Shown in pieces: positions 6,634 to 6,875 of a stretch of DNA of 6,875 nucleotides. The notes beneath the pieces were generated by a model. The model searched no databases and had not been told where the DNA came from. It saw only the letters and a program-made list of their open reading frames with translations. A program made the position numbers and the translations under genes. Position 1 is the stretch's first letter; every line of letters starts with the position of its first letter. Origin of the DNA: Micrococcaceae bacterium UBA6021 (lineage in GTDB: Bacteria; Actinomycetota; Actinomycetes; Actinomycetales; Micrococcaceae); the NCBI GenBank assembly GCA_002427975.1, contig DIZT01000130.1, positions 16,583 through 23,457 of the forward strand, written 5' to 3'.

Positions 6634-6708
6634 TCGCGGTGACCTCCTGCGCGTCCGAAATCTGTGGGGATGAACCCGTGAACAATTGTGCCGGTTCGAT
6701 GGCCCGGC
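6634..6708 (-). other. Gap between the ATP-grasp and alpha-E genes
   Basis: In this 75-base stretch a small hairpin (GCCGG/CCGGC, 6690-6694 with 6704-6708, 9-base loop) follows directly after the ATP-grasp stop, and ACAATTGT (6682-6689) is a perfect 8-bp palindrome. A weak terminator, a processing site or a second promoter are all possible; nothing decides between them. The alpha-E ribosome binding site occupies the proximal end. Confidence 0.3.
6642..6648 (-). promoter_or_regulatory. Strong ribosome binding site of the alpha-E gene
   Basis: On the minus strand AGGAGGT, a full anti-16S match, stands 8 bases before the ATG at 6633 and fixes that start. Confidence 0.85.
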
Positions 6709-6875
6709 TCACTGCTGCTGCTCCGGCTGGCGGTCGCGCCAGTTGCTCTCCACTGGCCAGACGGATACCCGCTCACGGATGGAAATGGTGGGCCGTGGAA
6801 CAGTCTCCACCGGCACCTGCGGTGAGTCGGCCAGCACCCACGTATCCTTGGATCCGCCGCCCTGGCTCGAATTCA
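6709..6875 (-). CDS. Circularly permuted type 2 ATP-grasp protein, C-terminal end (partial)
   Basis: An open frame runs in from the window edge and ends at TGA (6711-6709), giving the last 54 residues; the first complete codon begins at 6873. It opens NSSQGGGSKDTWVL, the C-terminal signature I recognise from the circularly permuted ATP-grasp family found with alpha-E proteins. A Pro/Val/Arg-rich tail follows and ends in EQQQ. Full-length relatives are about 480-560 residues, so most of the protein, including the ATP-binding residues, is outside the window. Family knowledge suggests carboxylate-amine/thiol ligase chemistry, probably peptide-bond formation, and it is the likely first gene of the minus-strand cluster. 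The identity rests on a short motif plus gene order. Confidence 0.8.
   Translation of the reverse strand, partial: NSSQGGGSKDTWVLADSPQVPVETVPRPTISIRERVSVWPVESNWRDRQPEQQQ

Noticed and set aside
6869..6874. GAATTC site at the right edge of the window
   Set aside because: It falls inside the ATP-grasp coding frame within a conserved motif region, so it is ordinary sequence and not evidence of a cloning junction.

Overview
This 6.9 kb window is a high-GC, densely packed piece of an actinobacterial chromosome. The protein style, the divergent glgA/glgC pair and the TTG and probable leaderless starts fit Arthrobacter or another Micrococcaceae; the genus is an inference. I see no mobile element, CRISPR array, rRNA or tRNA.

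Left part (1-2763) is glycogen metabolism. A Corynebacterium-type GlgA (GlgM-like) glycosyltransferase on the minus strand and ADP-glucose pyrophosphorylase GlgC on the plus strand diverge from a 92-bp intergenic region. That region carries a 7+7 bp dyad and a possible glgC -10 box. GlgC makes ADP-glucose and the GlgA-type enzyme uses it, so the two genes are a pathway pair. A hairpin lies beyond the glgA end, and a 10-bp perfect stem lies just after glgC.

Middle part (2848-4841) has two plus-strand genes whose starts look leaderless, each with a TAnnnT -10 box 6-7 bases before the ATG. The first is an unusual long short-chain dehydrogenase-like protein. It has an N-terminal four-cysteine zinc-ribbon-like module, an insertion of roughly 95 residues in the Rossmann core, and threonine where the catalytic tyrosine should be. 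The second is a small pyridoxamine 5'-phosphate oxidase-like flavin/F420-binding protein whose N-terminus is built from three 15-bp tandem repeats.

Right part (4859-6875) is a minus-strand cluster: the C-terminal end of a circularly permuted type 2 ATP-grasp protein (cut by the window edge), an alpha-E domain protein (DUF403 type), and a transglutaminase-like protein joined to it by a 4-base ATGA overlap. This trio is a widespread conserved set predicted to make or modify a peptide, but its product is unknown. Together with the odd SDR, it is the part of the window most likely to hide undescribed biology.
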